64,000 nt of DNA from Oscillospiraceae bacterium (GTDB lineage Bacteria > Bacillota > Clostridia > Oscillospirales > Ruminococcaceae). Positions within the stretch are counted from its first letter, which is position 1, and every line of letters begins with the position of its first letter. The stretch is from NCBI GenBank assembly GCA_902766785.1, contig CACXEO010000096.1:79152-143151 (forward strand), written 5' to 3'. The notes under the pieces are model-generated. The model was given only the letters and a program-made list of their open reading frames with translations, made no database searches and was not told the origin of the DNA. This document shows, in pieces, positions 42,459 to 50,893 of the stretch. A program made the translations under genes and the position numbers.

Positions 42459-44513
42459 CTATTCCACACCACGGTAATACAACCCACGGGTAAATTTACC
42501 GGCCGGTTTCACGCCCGTGCGGTACATTTCCCAGACGGCGGCGCACTCTTTTGCGCTTTCCCCAGTAAAATACAGCACGCCGAAATCGGCAAACCGGGTA
42601 TCGCTGCCTTTATCCGAAAGGACAAGCGGCAGGCAGTTGTAAAGTTCAGCCAATTCACCGTCGCACCGCACCGGGAAACGGTTCCCCAGCCTGTCGGTCA
42701 AAAAACGGCCGCCGCAGCCCTTGCAACCTTTCCTCGCTCTAACAGGACAGTTGCGGAAAATCATCAGCGGCAAGCTTCCGTAAAGCACCAACCCCACCGG
42801 CACCGGTGAACGGAGGCGGGACGCCTGGCTGAGCTTCATCTCAAAAGAAACGTTGAGGTCAGCCGCACCCAAAGCCGCAAACTCCGCCGCCGCAGCCGAG
42901 TTGGTCAGGTTCAGCCCGAACATTCCATGGACTGTAAACCCATATTTTCGAGCCAGCCTGAAGTGGCCGATATTTTGAGCCGCCGCATGGAAGAACCCCG
43001 CCTCTGCGGCTTCTTCCATCTGACAGTTCAGTTTTGTTTCACTGTACCGCACCCGGGGCAGTTCCAGTATCAGTTTGTCCTTTAACCAGAGCAGTTCATC
43101 CCGGTATTTCAGCGCTTCTTCCAAGGGAAGGTAACTATATTCCGCGTTATCGGCAACCTCCCGGCTGACCTGTTCAAACCGGGAAAAACGGGGCCGCAAT
43201 TCACAGCCACCCTTTGGGAATTCCCCGTTAAAAACAAACTCTTTCTCCGCAAAATTACGAACCCGCGGCGCTTTGCGAAGCGCGTCCAGCCGTTCGACCG
43301 CCTCCCGCCTCAAAGCGTTAAGGGCGGAGGATGGTAGGACCGGCTCCCCATTTGAGCTGAACTCAAATTCTTTCAGATAATAGGGGGTTCCTCCCAATTT
43401 CCCCAAGGAGGATTCTGCACGTTCCCGGCCGGTCGGCCGGTTTAAGGCTTTTTCCGGAACCGGGCCGGCAACATCTACCCGGTTACCACAGCTATCTTCA
43501 ACCGTTAACTCGGCCGGGCTTCCCTCCTGCAGCAACAGTTTCATTTTTAAAGGAACCCGCTGTAAAACCGTTTTATTCTCCGCCGCCAGCCGCCCCAGCA
43601 CCCCTCGGGCAGCAGTGACGTCCTCTTTTGAACGGACGCCGAACATTGACACGTCCCGCCTGTTTTCAAGGTAGCCGTCCGTGAAGCCGCCGCGGGAAAA
43701 GACAGAACGCAGGGTGTCCAAATCCGGTTCGCCGCCGCGGAGCTTTTCATAAACCGCGCGGACGGCGGCTCCCACATATTCCGGACGTTTCATACGCCCT
43801 TCAATTTTAAAGGAAGCCACCCCTATTTCCGCAAGCCTTTTCAGCTGGTCAAGAGCACATAAATCCTTTAAGGAAAGGTCGGCCGAACCGCTTCCCTCTA
43901 CCGAAAACGGAAGACGGCAGGGCTGGGCGCATCCTCCCCGGTTGGCGCTGCGCGAGCCAATCATAGCGCTTAAGGTGCACTGCCCGGAAACGGACATACA
44001 GAGCGCTCCATGAACAAAAACCTCAAGCTCAATGGGGGACGCAGCGGCAATTTCTTCAATTTCCCCCAGCGTGAGCTCCCGTGCAAGAACTGCACGCTTA
44101 AAACCCAGTTCTGCTGCCTGGAGCACGCCGGATAGGGATGTTACGCTCATCTGGGTAGAAGCATGGCGCGGGATTTCCGGCGCCCACTCCCGCAGGAGAG
44201 CCGCTACCCCCAGGTCTTGTACAATAAATGCGTCCACCCCGGCCCTGCAGGCCGTTTGGACGCACTCTCTCAAAGCGGGGAACTCGCTGTCAAAGACAAC
44301 CGTGTTGACCGCCTGGTATACTTTTGCGCCCGCCCGGTGGCAGAGCGAAACAGCCCGCAAAAGCTCGTCCGGGCCAAAATTAGCCGCCGAGGCCCGGGCG
44401 GAAAAGCTTTTCTGCCCCAAATAAACCGCATCCGCCCCGCTGTTGACTGCGGCGCAGACAGCTTCAAAGCTGCCGGCAGGCGCCAGGATTTCCGGATAAT
44501 CAGTTCGCTTCAT
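42459..44513 (-). CDS. U32 family peptidase / tRNA-hydroxylation type protein
   Basis: A 684-residue U32 family protein. The conserved core reads PEILAPAGSFEAVCAAVNSG, then ADAVYLGQKSFSARASAANF. A cysteine signature, HGALCMSVSGQCTLSAMIGS followed by RSANRGGCAQPCRLPF, resembles the [Fe-S]-binding Cys set of TrhP-like U32 proteins that act with TrhO in tRNA uridine hydroxylation. A DUF3656-like C-terminal half with another Cys-rich patch (RKGCKGCGGRF) follows. It starts at ATG 44513, overlapping the end of zapA by 14 bp. The frame is open upstream, but that region belongs to zapA. Protease activity is doubtful in this family. Confidence 0.85.
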   Translation of the reverse strand: MKRTDYPEILAPAGSFEAVCAAVNSGADAVYLGQKSFSARASAANFGPDELLRAVSLCHRAGAKVYQAVNTVVFDSEFPALRECVQTACRAGVDAFIVQDLGVAALLREWAPEIPRHASTQMSVTSLSGVLQAAELGFKRAVLARELTLGEIEEIAAASPIELEVFVHGALCMSVSGQCTLSAMIGSRSANRGGCAQPCRLPFSVEGSGSADLSLKDLCALDQLKRLAEIGVASFKIEGRMKRPEYVGAAVRAVYEKLRGGEPDLDTLRSVFSRGGFTDGYLENRRDVSMFGVRSKEDVTAARGVLGRLAAENKTVLQRVPLKMKLLLQEGSPAELTVEDSCGNRVDVAGPVPEKALNRPTGRERAESSLGKLGGTPYYLKEFEFSSNGEPVLPSSALNALRREAVERLDALRKAPRVRNFAEKEFVFNGEFPKGGCELRPRFSRFEQVSREVADNAEYSYLPLEEALKYRDELLWLKDKLILELPRVRYSETKLNCQMEEAAEAGFFHAAAQNIGHFRLARKYGFTVHGMFGLNLTNSAAAAEFAALGAADLNVSFEMKLSQASRLRSPVPVGLVLYGSLPLMIFRNCPVRARKGCKGCGGRFLTDRLGNRFPVRCDGELAELYNCLPLVLSDKGSDTRFADFGVLYFTGESAKECAAVWEMYRTGVKPAGKFTRGLYYRGVE

Positions 44514-44889
44514 CGGCGTCAATATTTCTTCGGAGCTGTTTGAGGCCAAGCTCCGTCTTAAGTGTTTCAATCTCACGCTCACGCTCTTCCAGTTCTCTGC
44601 GCAGGCTGTCGGCTTCGGCCCGGGCCGTCCCCGCTTCTTCCACGTAATTGCGGATTTCGCCGCGTATATTGTCCATATCCGAAGTGGTTTTATAGCTGTC
44701 ATCCATCAGGGACAGGCCTACAAGGATGGCGGCGGAAGAAAGGGAGAGGGTGTCGTTATTCTCCATCATCTCGGTTATTTTATGGTCGAGCCGCCCGGCC
44801 AGCTGCTGAACATAGGCCGGCCGTTCATCAGTTTGCAGAGAATATTCTTTCCCGCAGATTGTAATTTTCACTTTATTCTCTTTCAACAT
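44500..44889 (-). CDS. zapA: Cell division protein ZapA
   Basis: A 129-residue ZapA homologue that bundles FtsZ filaments at the septum. The N-terminal globular region KVKITICGKEYSLQTDERPA is followed by VQQLAGRLDHKITEMMENND, and the long C-terminal half is a clear coiled coil (EAGTARAEADSLRRELEERE). It overlaps the downstream U32 gene. A comparable zapA-U32 order is known in Firmicutes. Confidence 0.92.
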   Translation of the reverse strand: MLKENKVKITICGKEYSLQTDERPAYVQQLAGRLDHKITEMMENNDTLSLSSAAILVGLSLMDDSYKTTSDMDNIRGEIRNYVEEAGTARAEADSLRRELEEREREIETLKTELGLKQLRRNIDADEAN

Positions 44890-44969
44890 ACTGTTCCACC
44901 TACTTTACTCATTCTATTAAATTTTATTATACCTGATTTTATTTCAGAAAGAAAGCAGAAAAAGGCGGA

Positions 44970-45518
44970 TTACCGTTCTTTGAGTAATCCCTCCAGCACA
45001 GCTGTTTTCAAAACTGCAATTTGGGTTTTACAGTCAGGCAGATCTCCGCCCATTACCATGGATAAAAGCCTCCGGAGAGGAACTTTCTCAACATTTAAAA
45101 ACTCCCCCTCGTCCAGCTTCTGGCTGGAAAAGGAAAGACCTTTGGCTAAAAAGATTGGAATGATTTCCTCGCAGTAGGCCGGGGTTGGAAAAATTTCCCC
45201 AAGCGGGATATACTCCTGCGCCACGGCGCCGATTTCTTCAAGCAGCTCGCGCTTGCCGCATTCAAGGGCGTCTTCCCCGTAGTTGAGCTTACCCGCCGGA
45301 ATTTCCAGCACAACCTCCCCGGCGCCGTGGCGGTACTGCCGTACCATATAAACAGTTCCGTCCTGATCGAGCGGCAGGATTCCAACCCCGCCCGGATGCT
45401 CTACAATTTCCCTGGCAGCCTCCCTGCCGTTTTCAAGCGCCACCATATCCCGGCGCAGGTTTATGATTTTCCCCTCGTAGAGCCGTTCCGACGAGAGTAC
45501 GGTTTCTTCCAGTTTCAA
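44970..45518 (-). CDS. NUDIX hydrolase, ADP-ribose pyrophosphatase type
   Basis: A 182-residue NUDIX enzyme. The box GKLNYGEDALECGKRELLEE continues IGA and matches Gx5Ex7REUxEExGU. Around it are EHPGGVGILPLDQDGTVYMV and a RQYRHG segment typical of ADP-ribose pyrophosphatases (NudF-like). It would hydrolyse ADP-ribose or related compounds. The start is TTG at 45518: GGGGAGG lies 7 bp upstream. An earlier ATG (45554) is in frame but has no RBS. It lies upstream of zapA with an 80-bp gap. Confidence 0.88.
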   Translation of the reverse strand: MKLEETVLSSERLYEGKIINLRRDMVALENGREAAREIVEHPGGVGILPLDQDGTVYMVRQYRHGAGEVVLEIPAGKLNYGEDALECGKRELLEEIGAVAQEYIPLGEIFPTPAYCEEIIPIFLAKGLSFSSQKLDEGEFLNVEKVPLRRLLSMVMGGDLPDCKTQIAVLKTAVLEGLLKER

Positions 45519-45893
45519 TTCATTTCCTCCCCTGCAGTAAAAACTTCTGCCCATTCATTATAACAACTGAAGCCGCAGGCTTCAACCTCTGTACGTTAAA
45601 AGGTTCCCGGGAGTCACAGGCAAGTTTTGTGTTAATTAGTTGGAGTGCGGCTTCCACTGTAAAATCCCCCATGGCGGACATGCCTTGCAAAAAACGGGTT
45701 TATTTTATAGCGGTAACGCATCAGAAATTTAGCCACAGGAAAATTTCTACAGTACGAGGCAAAAGTCAACCGGCAAAACTGCTAAAGCCGAAAATACTGC
45801 CAAGCTGTTATCACATAAATTTTACCCCGGTTCAATATAATGTCTTTGCAGCTGTGCCGTTCGAGGGCACAATACACCTTTCCGGAGGAGCTT
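45519..45893. other. Intergenic region between the NUDIX and M14-like genes (375 bp)
   Basis: Divergent upstream DNA of two genes. A TATAAT lies at about 45835-45840, 55 bp before the M14-like ATG, with no good -35. I see no convincing small gene, riboswitch or terminator here. Confidence 0.4.
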
Positions 45894-46778
45894 ATGCTAG
45901 AAGACCTGTTTTCCTATGGGTTCTGTTATGACAGGATCGTCGAATTTTTAAACAACTGCCGCAGGGCCTGCCCCACCCTGCGCGCTATCCCGATGGGGAA
46001 GAGCAGCTGCGGACGGAAACTGCCCGCGGTCGCTATTGGCAATCTCAAAAATCCCGTCCTGTTCGTCTCCGGTTTCTCAGCAGACGACCGGGTCGGCGTC
46101 CTGCTCCTGCTCCGCTTTCTTTCCGATATTACCGATCAAAATGACTCCCAGGGGATTATTACCGCGGGGAATCTCCCCAAATTTTTTGAGCGGGGCGGGC
46201 TGATCCTTCTTCCAATGGTCAATCCGGACGGATTTGAAATTGCTTCGCAAGGGGCGGATACCGCAGGATACCTGAAAAAGCTTGTTCAGATGCTTCAAAC
46301 CCGCACAGAGGGAAACTGGTTTTGCTCCGCCACCGGGGTAGACCTCAGCCGGAACTACGATATTGCCTTTGATTTTGATACCGCACAAAAAAAGCGTGCC
46401 GGAGAATCCGGTTTTCCCGGCAGCCGTCCCGAGAGCGAAGCGGAGACCAAAGCAGTAGCGCGGCTGTGCGCCGCATTCCACTTCAAACGGATTGTTGAAT
46501 TCCGCACCCCGGGTGAAGCTGTGCTGCCGGCCTACGGCAGGAATACACCTACGAATGCCCGCATCAGTGGAGAGCTCATTGCAAATTCCTGCGGATATAG
46601 CCTGTTAAGCCCTTCAGAATCCTTTGAACGCGGCAGTTTTAAAGACTGGTTCGCATCCCATAGTGGGCGCGAGGGCTATACAATAAAAGCCGGACGGAGC
46701 AACCCAGTCCCCGAAGAAGACCTGGAGCCGCTCTACGCCCGGCTGATGCAGACAATGCTGCTCTGTATGGTTTTATAG
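45894..46778 (+). CDS. M14 carboxypeptidase-like protein lacking catalytic residues
   Basis: A 294-residue protein with the M14 zinc-carboxypeptidase scaffold. It keeps substrate-site elements: PMVNPDGFEI (NPDG), GVDLSRNYDI (Arg-Asn), and AYGRNTPTNA. Yet the zinc and catalytic positions are changed. The expected HxxE is SADD (Ser62-Asp65 in FVSGFSADDRVG). The third zinc His is Arg204 in VEFRTPGE. The catalytic Glu near the C-terminus is Lys265 in GYTIKAG. Active homologues cleave murein peptides or C-terminal residues; this one should bind but not hydrolyse. No signal peptide. RBS GGAGG lies 5 bp before ATG 45894; the earlier in-frame ATG is not used. Confidence 0.8.
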   Translation: MLEDLFSYGFCYDRIVEFLNNCRRACPTLRAIPMGKSSCGRKLPAVAIGNLKNPVLFVSGFSADDRVGVLLLLRFLSDITDQNDSQGIITAGNLPKFFERGGLILLPMVNPDGFEIASQGADTAGYLKKLVQMLQTRTEGNWFCSATGVDLSRNYDIAFDFDTAQKKRAGESGFPGSRPESEAETKAVARLCAAFHFKRIVEFRTPGEAVLPAYGRNTPTNARISGELIANSCGYSLLSPSESFERGSFKDWFASHSGREGYTIKAGRSNPVPEEDLEPLYARLMQTMLLCMVL

Positions 46779-46796
46779 AACAGGCGGAGGCGAATT

Positions 46797-48056
46797 TTAA
46801 CTGCCAAAGGCCAGCCGCTTTGCAAGAGATTTTCTGGAGGGCGAAAAAATTTTTAACCCCACGGGTTCGCCGTGGTAACGGCGCATAAGCAGGTCGGCCG
46901 CGATTTCGGCCGTCAGGATGTTTTCCGGCCCGCTTTCCATACAGAAATAAACGTTTTGGTAGTCCTCCGTTTCCCCGATGACCGGAAGAAGATCAGAGGT
47001 ATACCCGTAGGTACCCGCGTAACAGTATGCCGGGACGATCCGCCCAATGCCGCAAAACAGCTCCCGCAGTGTTTTGGTTAACCGCTCATACCGCACCCCA
47101 GCGAGCTTTTCAAGTCCCACCAGTTTGGAAAAACGGCGGTCAACGCCCGAAAAAAAACTGTCCGACCCAGTAATCATCAGGCGGTTATCCGGCGTGGTAC
47201 GCACGTGGAAGCCGCTTCCTTCATCGTTGCGGATCAAAACCCGGCTGTCGTACCCGGTAAAAGTATCAACAGGTTCGGTTACCACGGTAAAAACCGCACG
47301 GCGGCCCGAAAAGAGTTTCAAATAATCGTTCTGTTCCAACCCAGTCGCAAAAATAAGCTTGTCTGCATGAACCGTACGGCCAGCGGCTGTTTTTACCGTA
47401 ACATGTCCGTTCGACAGATCGACAGAGACCGCCTCTGTATTTTCATAGCAACGCAGGTTGTATTTTTTGGCGGCTCTATCCACCAAAGCCTGGGTAAAAC
47501 GGTATGGATCGACTTCCGCACCCAAGCCTTGTGACAGGATCCCGTCTTCCACAGGGAAAGAGTAATGGTCACGGGTCGCCGCCCGGTCCAGGTATTCCAC
47601 CTCAAAACCGTTGTGTCGCCGGACAAGGTACTCCGTGTGGAAAAAGCCGCCGTGGTTTCTGTCGGACGTATAGTTCAAAACATCCCGACGCTGGAACCCG
47701 GTCTCCGGCTCTAAACCGCCGCAGAGCGTCTCGATGCTGTCGAGCGCATCGCGGTAACGGTTCAGGCAGTCCACCGCCGTTTGGCGTCCAATGCTTTTTC
47801 CAAGCTGTACCAGCGAAAGGTTGTTATCGTATTCTAAAATCCCGCTGTTAAAAGCCGTGGCGCCATACCCGACCGGCAGCTTTGTCAGCAGGCAGACGTC
47901 GTTTCCATCCTCGGCAAAGCGGTAGCCGAGCAGCGCGCCGGTCATACCGCCGCCGAGCACCAGAACCTCACAGCTTTCATCGGAAGCAAGCCAGGGGTAC
48001 TGCCGGACGGGGCCTGTCTGGTTTGTCCAATAAGAATACCCGGTTGTTTGCCGCAT
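46797..48056 (-). CDS. FAD-dependent oxidoreductase (DAO family)
   Basis: A 419-residue flavoprotein of the D-amino-acid oxidase/glycine oxidase superfamily. The FAD-binding dinucleotide fold is VLVLGGGMTGALLGYRFAED (about residues 32-51). YGATAFNSGIL and the C-terminal GYTSDLLPVIGETEDYQNVY follow, typical of DAO-type oxidases. The substrate (an amine or amino acid) is unknown. ATG 48056 has GAGGAGG upstream; the open frame extends 24 codons further without an RBS. The 3' end lies 18 bp from the convergent M14-like gene. Confidence 0.85.
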   Translation of the reverse strand: MRQTTGYSYWTNQTGPVRQYPWLASDESCEVLVLGGGMTGALLGYRFAEDGNDVCLLTKLPVGYGATAFNSGILEYDNNLSLVQLGKSIGRQTAVDCLNRYRDALDSIETLCGGLEPETGFQRRDVLNYTSDRNHGGFFHTEYLVRRHNGFEVEYLDRAATRDHYSFPVEDGILSQGLGAEVDPYRFTQALVDRAAKKYNLRCYENTEAVSVDLSNGHVTVKTAAGRTVHADKLIFATGLEQNDYLKLFSGRRAVFTVVTEPVDTFTGYDSRVLIRNDEGSGFHVRTTPDNRLMITGSDSFFSGVDRRFSKLVGLEKLAGVRYERLTKTLRELFCGIGRIVPAYCYAGTYGYTSDLLPVIGETEDYQNVYFCMESGPENILTAEIAADLLMRRYHGEPVGLKIFSPSRKSLAKRLAFGS

Positions 48057-48291
48057 AAAAATACCTCCTCTGTTTTGAACACATCCGAACGACTGCCTGA
48101 AGCAGCCTTTTACAGACAGTATATGCAAAACAGGGAAGGCTTATACCATTTTTGCAGCGGAACGGGTTTTAAAACCTGCAGCTATCGCTATCATGTGCCT
48201 GCCCCTCAAACATTTTTTACCGCTGCCGCGCTAAATTTCACACGGTATAAAATTTCTGCAAAATTAAAATGTTTCCTTTCTAAAAGGGCTT

Positions 48292-48468
48292 TCAGAAATT
48301 ACGACTTACACCCCAGAAAATAAAAATAAAAAACGCCGCCCCGGCCGTGATAAAAAACAACAGCCGCGTTCGCTTTGCGTAAGGCTTCATCCGGGTAAAA
48401 AAGGAAATGAGGAAGCAGACAAACGATACAAAAATCATTGCAAGGGACAGCACGGCAAAAAAATTCAT
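48292..48468 (-). CDS. 58-aa two-helix membrane protein coupled to the DUF2752 gene
   Basis: A short reading frame encoding MNFFAVLSLAMIFVSFVCFL, then ISFFTRMKPYAKRTRLLFFI and a second hydrophobic segment. It begins with an ATG that overlaps the TGA of the upstream DUF2752 gene (ATGA) behind GGGAGGGG, so it is translationally coupled. Two hydrophobic helices (residues ~3-24, 36-53) with a basic loop suggest an inner-membrane hairpin protein. I know no family. Confidence 0.65.
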   Translation of the reverse strand: MNFFAVLSLAMIFVSFVCFLISFFTRMKPYAKRTRLLFFITAGAAFFIFIFWGVSRNF

Positions 48469-48860
48469 TTTGTCCCCTCCCTTTTTTCACAACGCGGCCG
48501 GAACGTTGCCCCAAAAACTGAGAAACAATATTCAAACGGGCTAAGCCTCCGCTTTTTTCCAAACAGGTTCCAAACCATCACAGCCAAATCGGAAAGAAGC
48601 AAAAAGCCGAAAACAGGCACCAGCCCCAGGGTGACGACCGGGTTGTAGGCAACAGCGGCCGAAAAGTCGCCCTCTAAAAGGCTGACAACCGCGCGGCTCG
48701 CACCGCAGGTAGAACAGTACCAGCCGAAATTTTCATACCACATGCAGGGAAAATAATGCCCGGACACAAGCTCCCTGCCAAACAGCAGGATTGCCACGGC
48801 CAGAACCCAGACGACAACCCGGGCAATCATGGAGATTCGCATAAACAGCTTCTGCGGCAT
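48465..48860 (-). CDS. DUF2752-like membrane protein
   Basis: A 131-residue membrane protein with a basic N-terminus (MPQKLFMRISMIARVVVWVL), a Cys/Trp-rich loop FPCMWYENFGWYCSTCGASR (CxxCG) and three hydrophobic segments. The loop HYFPCMWYENFGWYCSTCG resembles the conserved region of DUF2752 proteins. The function is unknown. ATG 48860 has GGAGGGGG upstream. It is divergent from the DUF4190 gene and coupled to a 58-aa membrane protein. Confidence 0.75.
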   Translation of the reverse strand: MPQKLFMRISMIARVVVWVLAVAILLFGRELVSGHYFPCMWYENFGWYCSTCGASRAVVSLLEGDFSAAVAYNPVVTLGLVPVFGFLLLSDLAVMVWNLFGKKRRLSPFEYCFSVFGATFRPRCEKREGTK

Positions 48861-48884
48861 TTCCCCCTCCTTCAGGGCCAAAAT

Positions 48885-48913
48885 TTGAAACACTTGACAG
48901 GATAGCTTATAAT
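48885..48913 (+). promoter_or_regulatory. Promoter of the DUF4190 gene
   Basis: TTGAAA (48885-48890), a 17-bp spacer and TATAAT (48908-48913), 30 bp before the ATG at 48943. Confidence 0.75.
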
Positions 48914-48942
48914 ATAGGGTAGCATTAATAAAGGAGATTTCT

Positions 48943-49314
48943 ATGAATTCATATAACAATTATCCGGGCCCAAACCAACCGTGGAGCCCTGTCCCTCCGC
49001 AGCAGCCGCGGGACAACGGCGGATTCGCCGTCGCTTCCTTTGTCATTGGTTTAGTCGGCCTTCTGCTGAATTTTTGCTGCGTGCCCTATCTCACGCCGGT
49101 TTTGGGAATCCTCAGCCTGGTGTTCGGCTTTGTGTCAATCCGCTCTTCCAAAAAAGGGCTTGCCGTGGCGGGTATTATCCTGGGCGTATTTACCATAATT
49201 TTCGCCGTTTTTGTTTTAGCGGGGGTCTTTGCCATTTTCGGGTACGACGGCGACCTGGAACGGTTCTTAAACGAACTGTATTATGGCGTTTTCGGCAACT
49301 TCCTTTATTATTAA
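48943..49314 (+). CDS. DUF4190-like membrane protein
   Basis: A 123-residue protein. The N-terminal ~25 residues are Pro/Gln/Asn-rich (NYPGPNQPWSPVPPQQPRDN), then a DUF4190-type module: GGFAVASFVIGLVGLLLNFC, a second hydrophobic segment and SSKKGLAVAGIILGVF. These proteins have two to three membrane segments; function unknown. AAAGGAG lies 8 bp before ATG 48943. The stop codon lies only 8 bp before rnpB. Confidence 0.8.
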   Translation: MNSYNNYPGPNQPWSPVPPQQPRDNGGFAVASFVIGLVGLLLNFCCVPYLTPVLGILSLVFGFVSIRSSKKGLAVAGIILGVFTIIFAVFVLAGVFAIFGYDGDLERFLNELYYGVFGNFLYY

Positions 49315-49322
49315 TCCCCAAA

Positions 49323-49668
49323 AATAACGAGCAGACTGTGTGGCAGCGCGAATTTTTCGTGAGGAAAGTCCGGGCATCATAGGACAGGATAGCTGCTAAC
49401 GGCAGCCGAAGGCGACTTCAGGGCTAGTGCAACAGAGAGATACCGCCGCGGTTTTCCGCGGTAAGGGTGGAAAGGCGAGGTAAGAGCTCACCGCCCGTCC
49501 GGGAGACCGGAAGGGCCTGTAAACCCTATCCGATGCAACGCCGAGCGCGCGAACCCGCTGGTCCGGCGGTCAACAGCGCAAAAGGCGGCACTGAGCATGC
49601 GCGGCGACGCCATGCCAAGATAGATTGTCACACTCGACAGAACCCGGCTTACAGGTCGGCTCGTTATT
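49323..49668 (+). ncRNA. rnpB: RNase P RNA (bacterial class A)
   Basis: The catalytic RNA of RNase P, which matures tRNA 5' ends. Conserved blocks are GAGGAAAGTCCGGGC near the 5' end and ACAGAACCCGGCTTACAG near the 3' end. The outer helix P1 is perfect, AATAACGAGC (49323-49332) with GCTCGTTATT (49659-49668), giving a 346-nt RNA. A terminator follows at 49683-49711. Its promoter probably lies inside the end of the DUF4190 gene (TATTAT at 49306-49311), unless it is cotranscribed. Confidence 0.97.
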
Positions 49669-49682
49669 CATATGCTTTTGCG

Positions 49683-49711
49683 GCGCCCCGGTTAAACCGG
49701 GGCGCTTTTTT
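49683..49711 (+). terminator. Terminator of rnpB
   Basis: GCGCCCCGG (49683-49691) pairs perfectly with CCGGGGCGC (49697-49705), then a T-run. It also faces the end of the leftward GNAT gene. Confidence 0.92.
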
Positions 49712-50132
49712 ACAGTGTTTTCCCCATCATGACATGGGGGCAGTATTCCTCGTAATACTCAGGCCCGAACCGCAGGTACCCACAGGAGGAATAAAACCCT
49801 TCCGCACGAACCTGAGCGCCCAGTACCAGCCTGGTTCCGCCTTTTTCTCTGCATCGTTTTTCCGTTTCCTCCAACAGAAGCCGCCCAAGGCCACTCCCCC
49901 TTTTCTCCTTACGGACGCAAATCCGTCCTACGTGGTAGTCATCCCCATCCCGGTAAAGACGGGCGGTCGCAACAGGGACACCGTTTTCCAGCGCTAAAAG
50001 ATGATCGCACCGGTCGTCCAGTTCATCGAATTCCTCTTTAAACCCCTGCTCTTCAACAAAAACAGCCTGGCGCAGTGCATAACACTGCTCTACCTCCGTA
50101 TCAGACGCAGTAATCCAGATAAAACGCACCAT
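49710..50132 (-). CDS. GNAT acetyltransferase (ElaA-like)
   Basis: A 140-residue acyltransferase: YALRQAVFVEEQGFKEEFDE is the conserved start of the ElaA-like subgroup. Then come the beta-4 ARLYRDGDDYHVGRICVRKE, the acetyl-CoA loop RGSGLGRLLLEE and the C-terminal AEGFYSSCGYLRFG. The substrate is unknown. The start is ATG 50132 with GGGGG upstream; an in-frame ATG seven codons earlier would remove the spacing. It converges on rnpB. Confidence 0.85.
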   Translation of the reverse strand: MVRFIWITASDTEVEQCYALRQAVFVEEQGFKEEFDELDDRCDHLLALENGVPVATARLYRDGDDYHVGRICVRKEKRGSGLGRLLLEETEKRCREKGGTRLVLGAQVRAEGFYSSCGYLRFGPEYYEEYCPHVMMGKTL

Positions 50133-50149
50133 TGTATTTCCCCCATATA

Positions 50150-50219
50150 ACAAAAACAGCCGCGGCTATTTTACCGTTTCATTCACAACGGTAAAATTAT
50201 ACCACAGCTGTTTTTGTTT
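50150..50219. repeat. Long imperfect inverted repeat
   Basis: AAAAACAGC (about 50152-50160) with GCTGTTTTT at the other end, and inside it TTTTACCGTT with AACGGTAAAA (about 50168-50198). A nested hairpin between two leftward genes; likely a terminator for the upstream BofA-like gene or a small palindromic repeat unit. Confidence 0.6.
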
Positions 50220-50239
50220 CACAACCAAACGCGCCGGAT

Positions 50240-50494
50240 TTACAAAAAAGATAGGGCAGTGAGCCCCGCAACTCCGGGAATTCCCAAAACTACGGAAACC
50301 GCCACCGTATACAGGTTGACCGGAACGGCCAGACCGGCCAGCGAGACCCCTCCCAGTGCCAGCAGGCCGCCCGCCACGCTGAGCGCCCCGGTCCGGAGCG
50401 GCCGCCTGCTTCGTTTACAAAGTACCAGCATCAGCAGGCCGCAGAGGAGCAGGTAGACGGTTACAAGAATTGTTGTCACATCCAAAATTGTCAT
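50240..50494 (-). CDS. BofA-like pro-sigmaK processing inhibitor
   Basis: An 84-residue membrane protein. The C-terminal VNLYTVAVSVVLGIPGVAGL matches the conserved end of the BofA family, which holds the SpoIVFB protease inactive in the mother cell until late sporulation. Two to three hydrophobic segments are seen. It lies downstream of a YaaL-like gene, as in the recR-yaaL-bofA order of Bacillus, although recR is absent here. The family fit is good; a sporulation role is inferred. Confidence 0.82.
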   Translation of the reverse strand: MTILDVTTILVTVYLLLCGLLMLVLCKRSRRPLRTGALSVAGGLLALGGVSLAGLAVPVNLYTVAVSVVLGIPGVAGLTALSFL

Positions 50495-50507
50495 CCCCTT
50501 TAGCGTC

Positions 50508-50777
50508 TTACTGGCCCGAACAGAGGACGCCCCTCATCTTGGCCTGTTTGAGCAGGTAACCGTACCGGCTTTCAAGCGATTCAATTTCGTATATCGTCGA
50601 TTCCACCAGTTCTTCTTCCAAAGCGTAGTCAAACCGGCAGTGCGCGCTGGCCAGCTTCATCTTGACGTCGCTGATGTCGTTGATGAGCTGCTGGTTGCGG
50701 AGGTCGGCCTCGCTTTTTTCACCAGTTTTCCGTGCGACTCCAAAAAAGCGAAATGCCTGGTTGATTACTCCTTCCAT
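50508..50777 (-). CDS. YaaL-like (DUF2508) protein
   Basis: An 89-residue soluble protein. The core LINDISDVKMKLASAHCRFD continues YALEEELVESTIYEIESLES, the helical DUF2508 (YaaL) pattern. Function unknown. It is next to the BofA-like gene, the conserved pairing. A 13-bp gap suggests cotranscription. Confidence 0.8.
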   Translation of the reverse strand: MEGVINQAFRFFGVARKTGEKSEADLRNQQLINDISDVKMKLASAHCRFDYALEEELVESTIYEIESLESRYGYLLKQAKMRGVLCSGQ

Positions 50778-50893
50778 GACGTCACCTCTTCACAAATATT
50801 CTACGCAGAAAGGGTTGGAAATTATTCCTGAATTTATACAAACTTTTTCACTTCAAACAGGAAAACAGTGGTGGAAAATTTAACCGGGGCTAA

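Noticed and set aside
49467..49997. 176-aa reading frame through the RNase P RNA region
   Set aside because: It overlaps rnpB and the GNAT gene on the other strand, with no family resemblance or RBS. RNase P RNA is unmistakable here.
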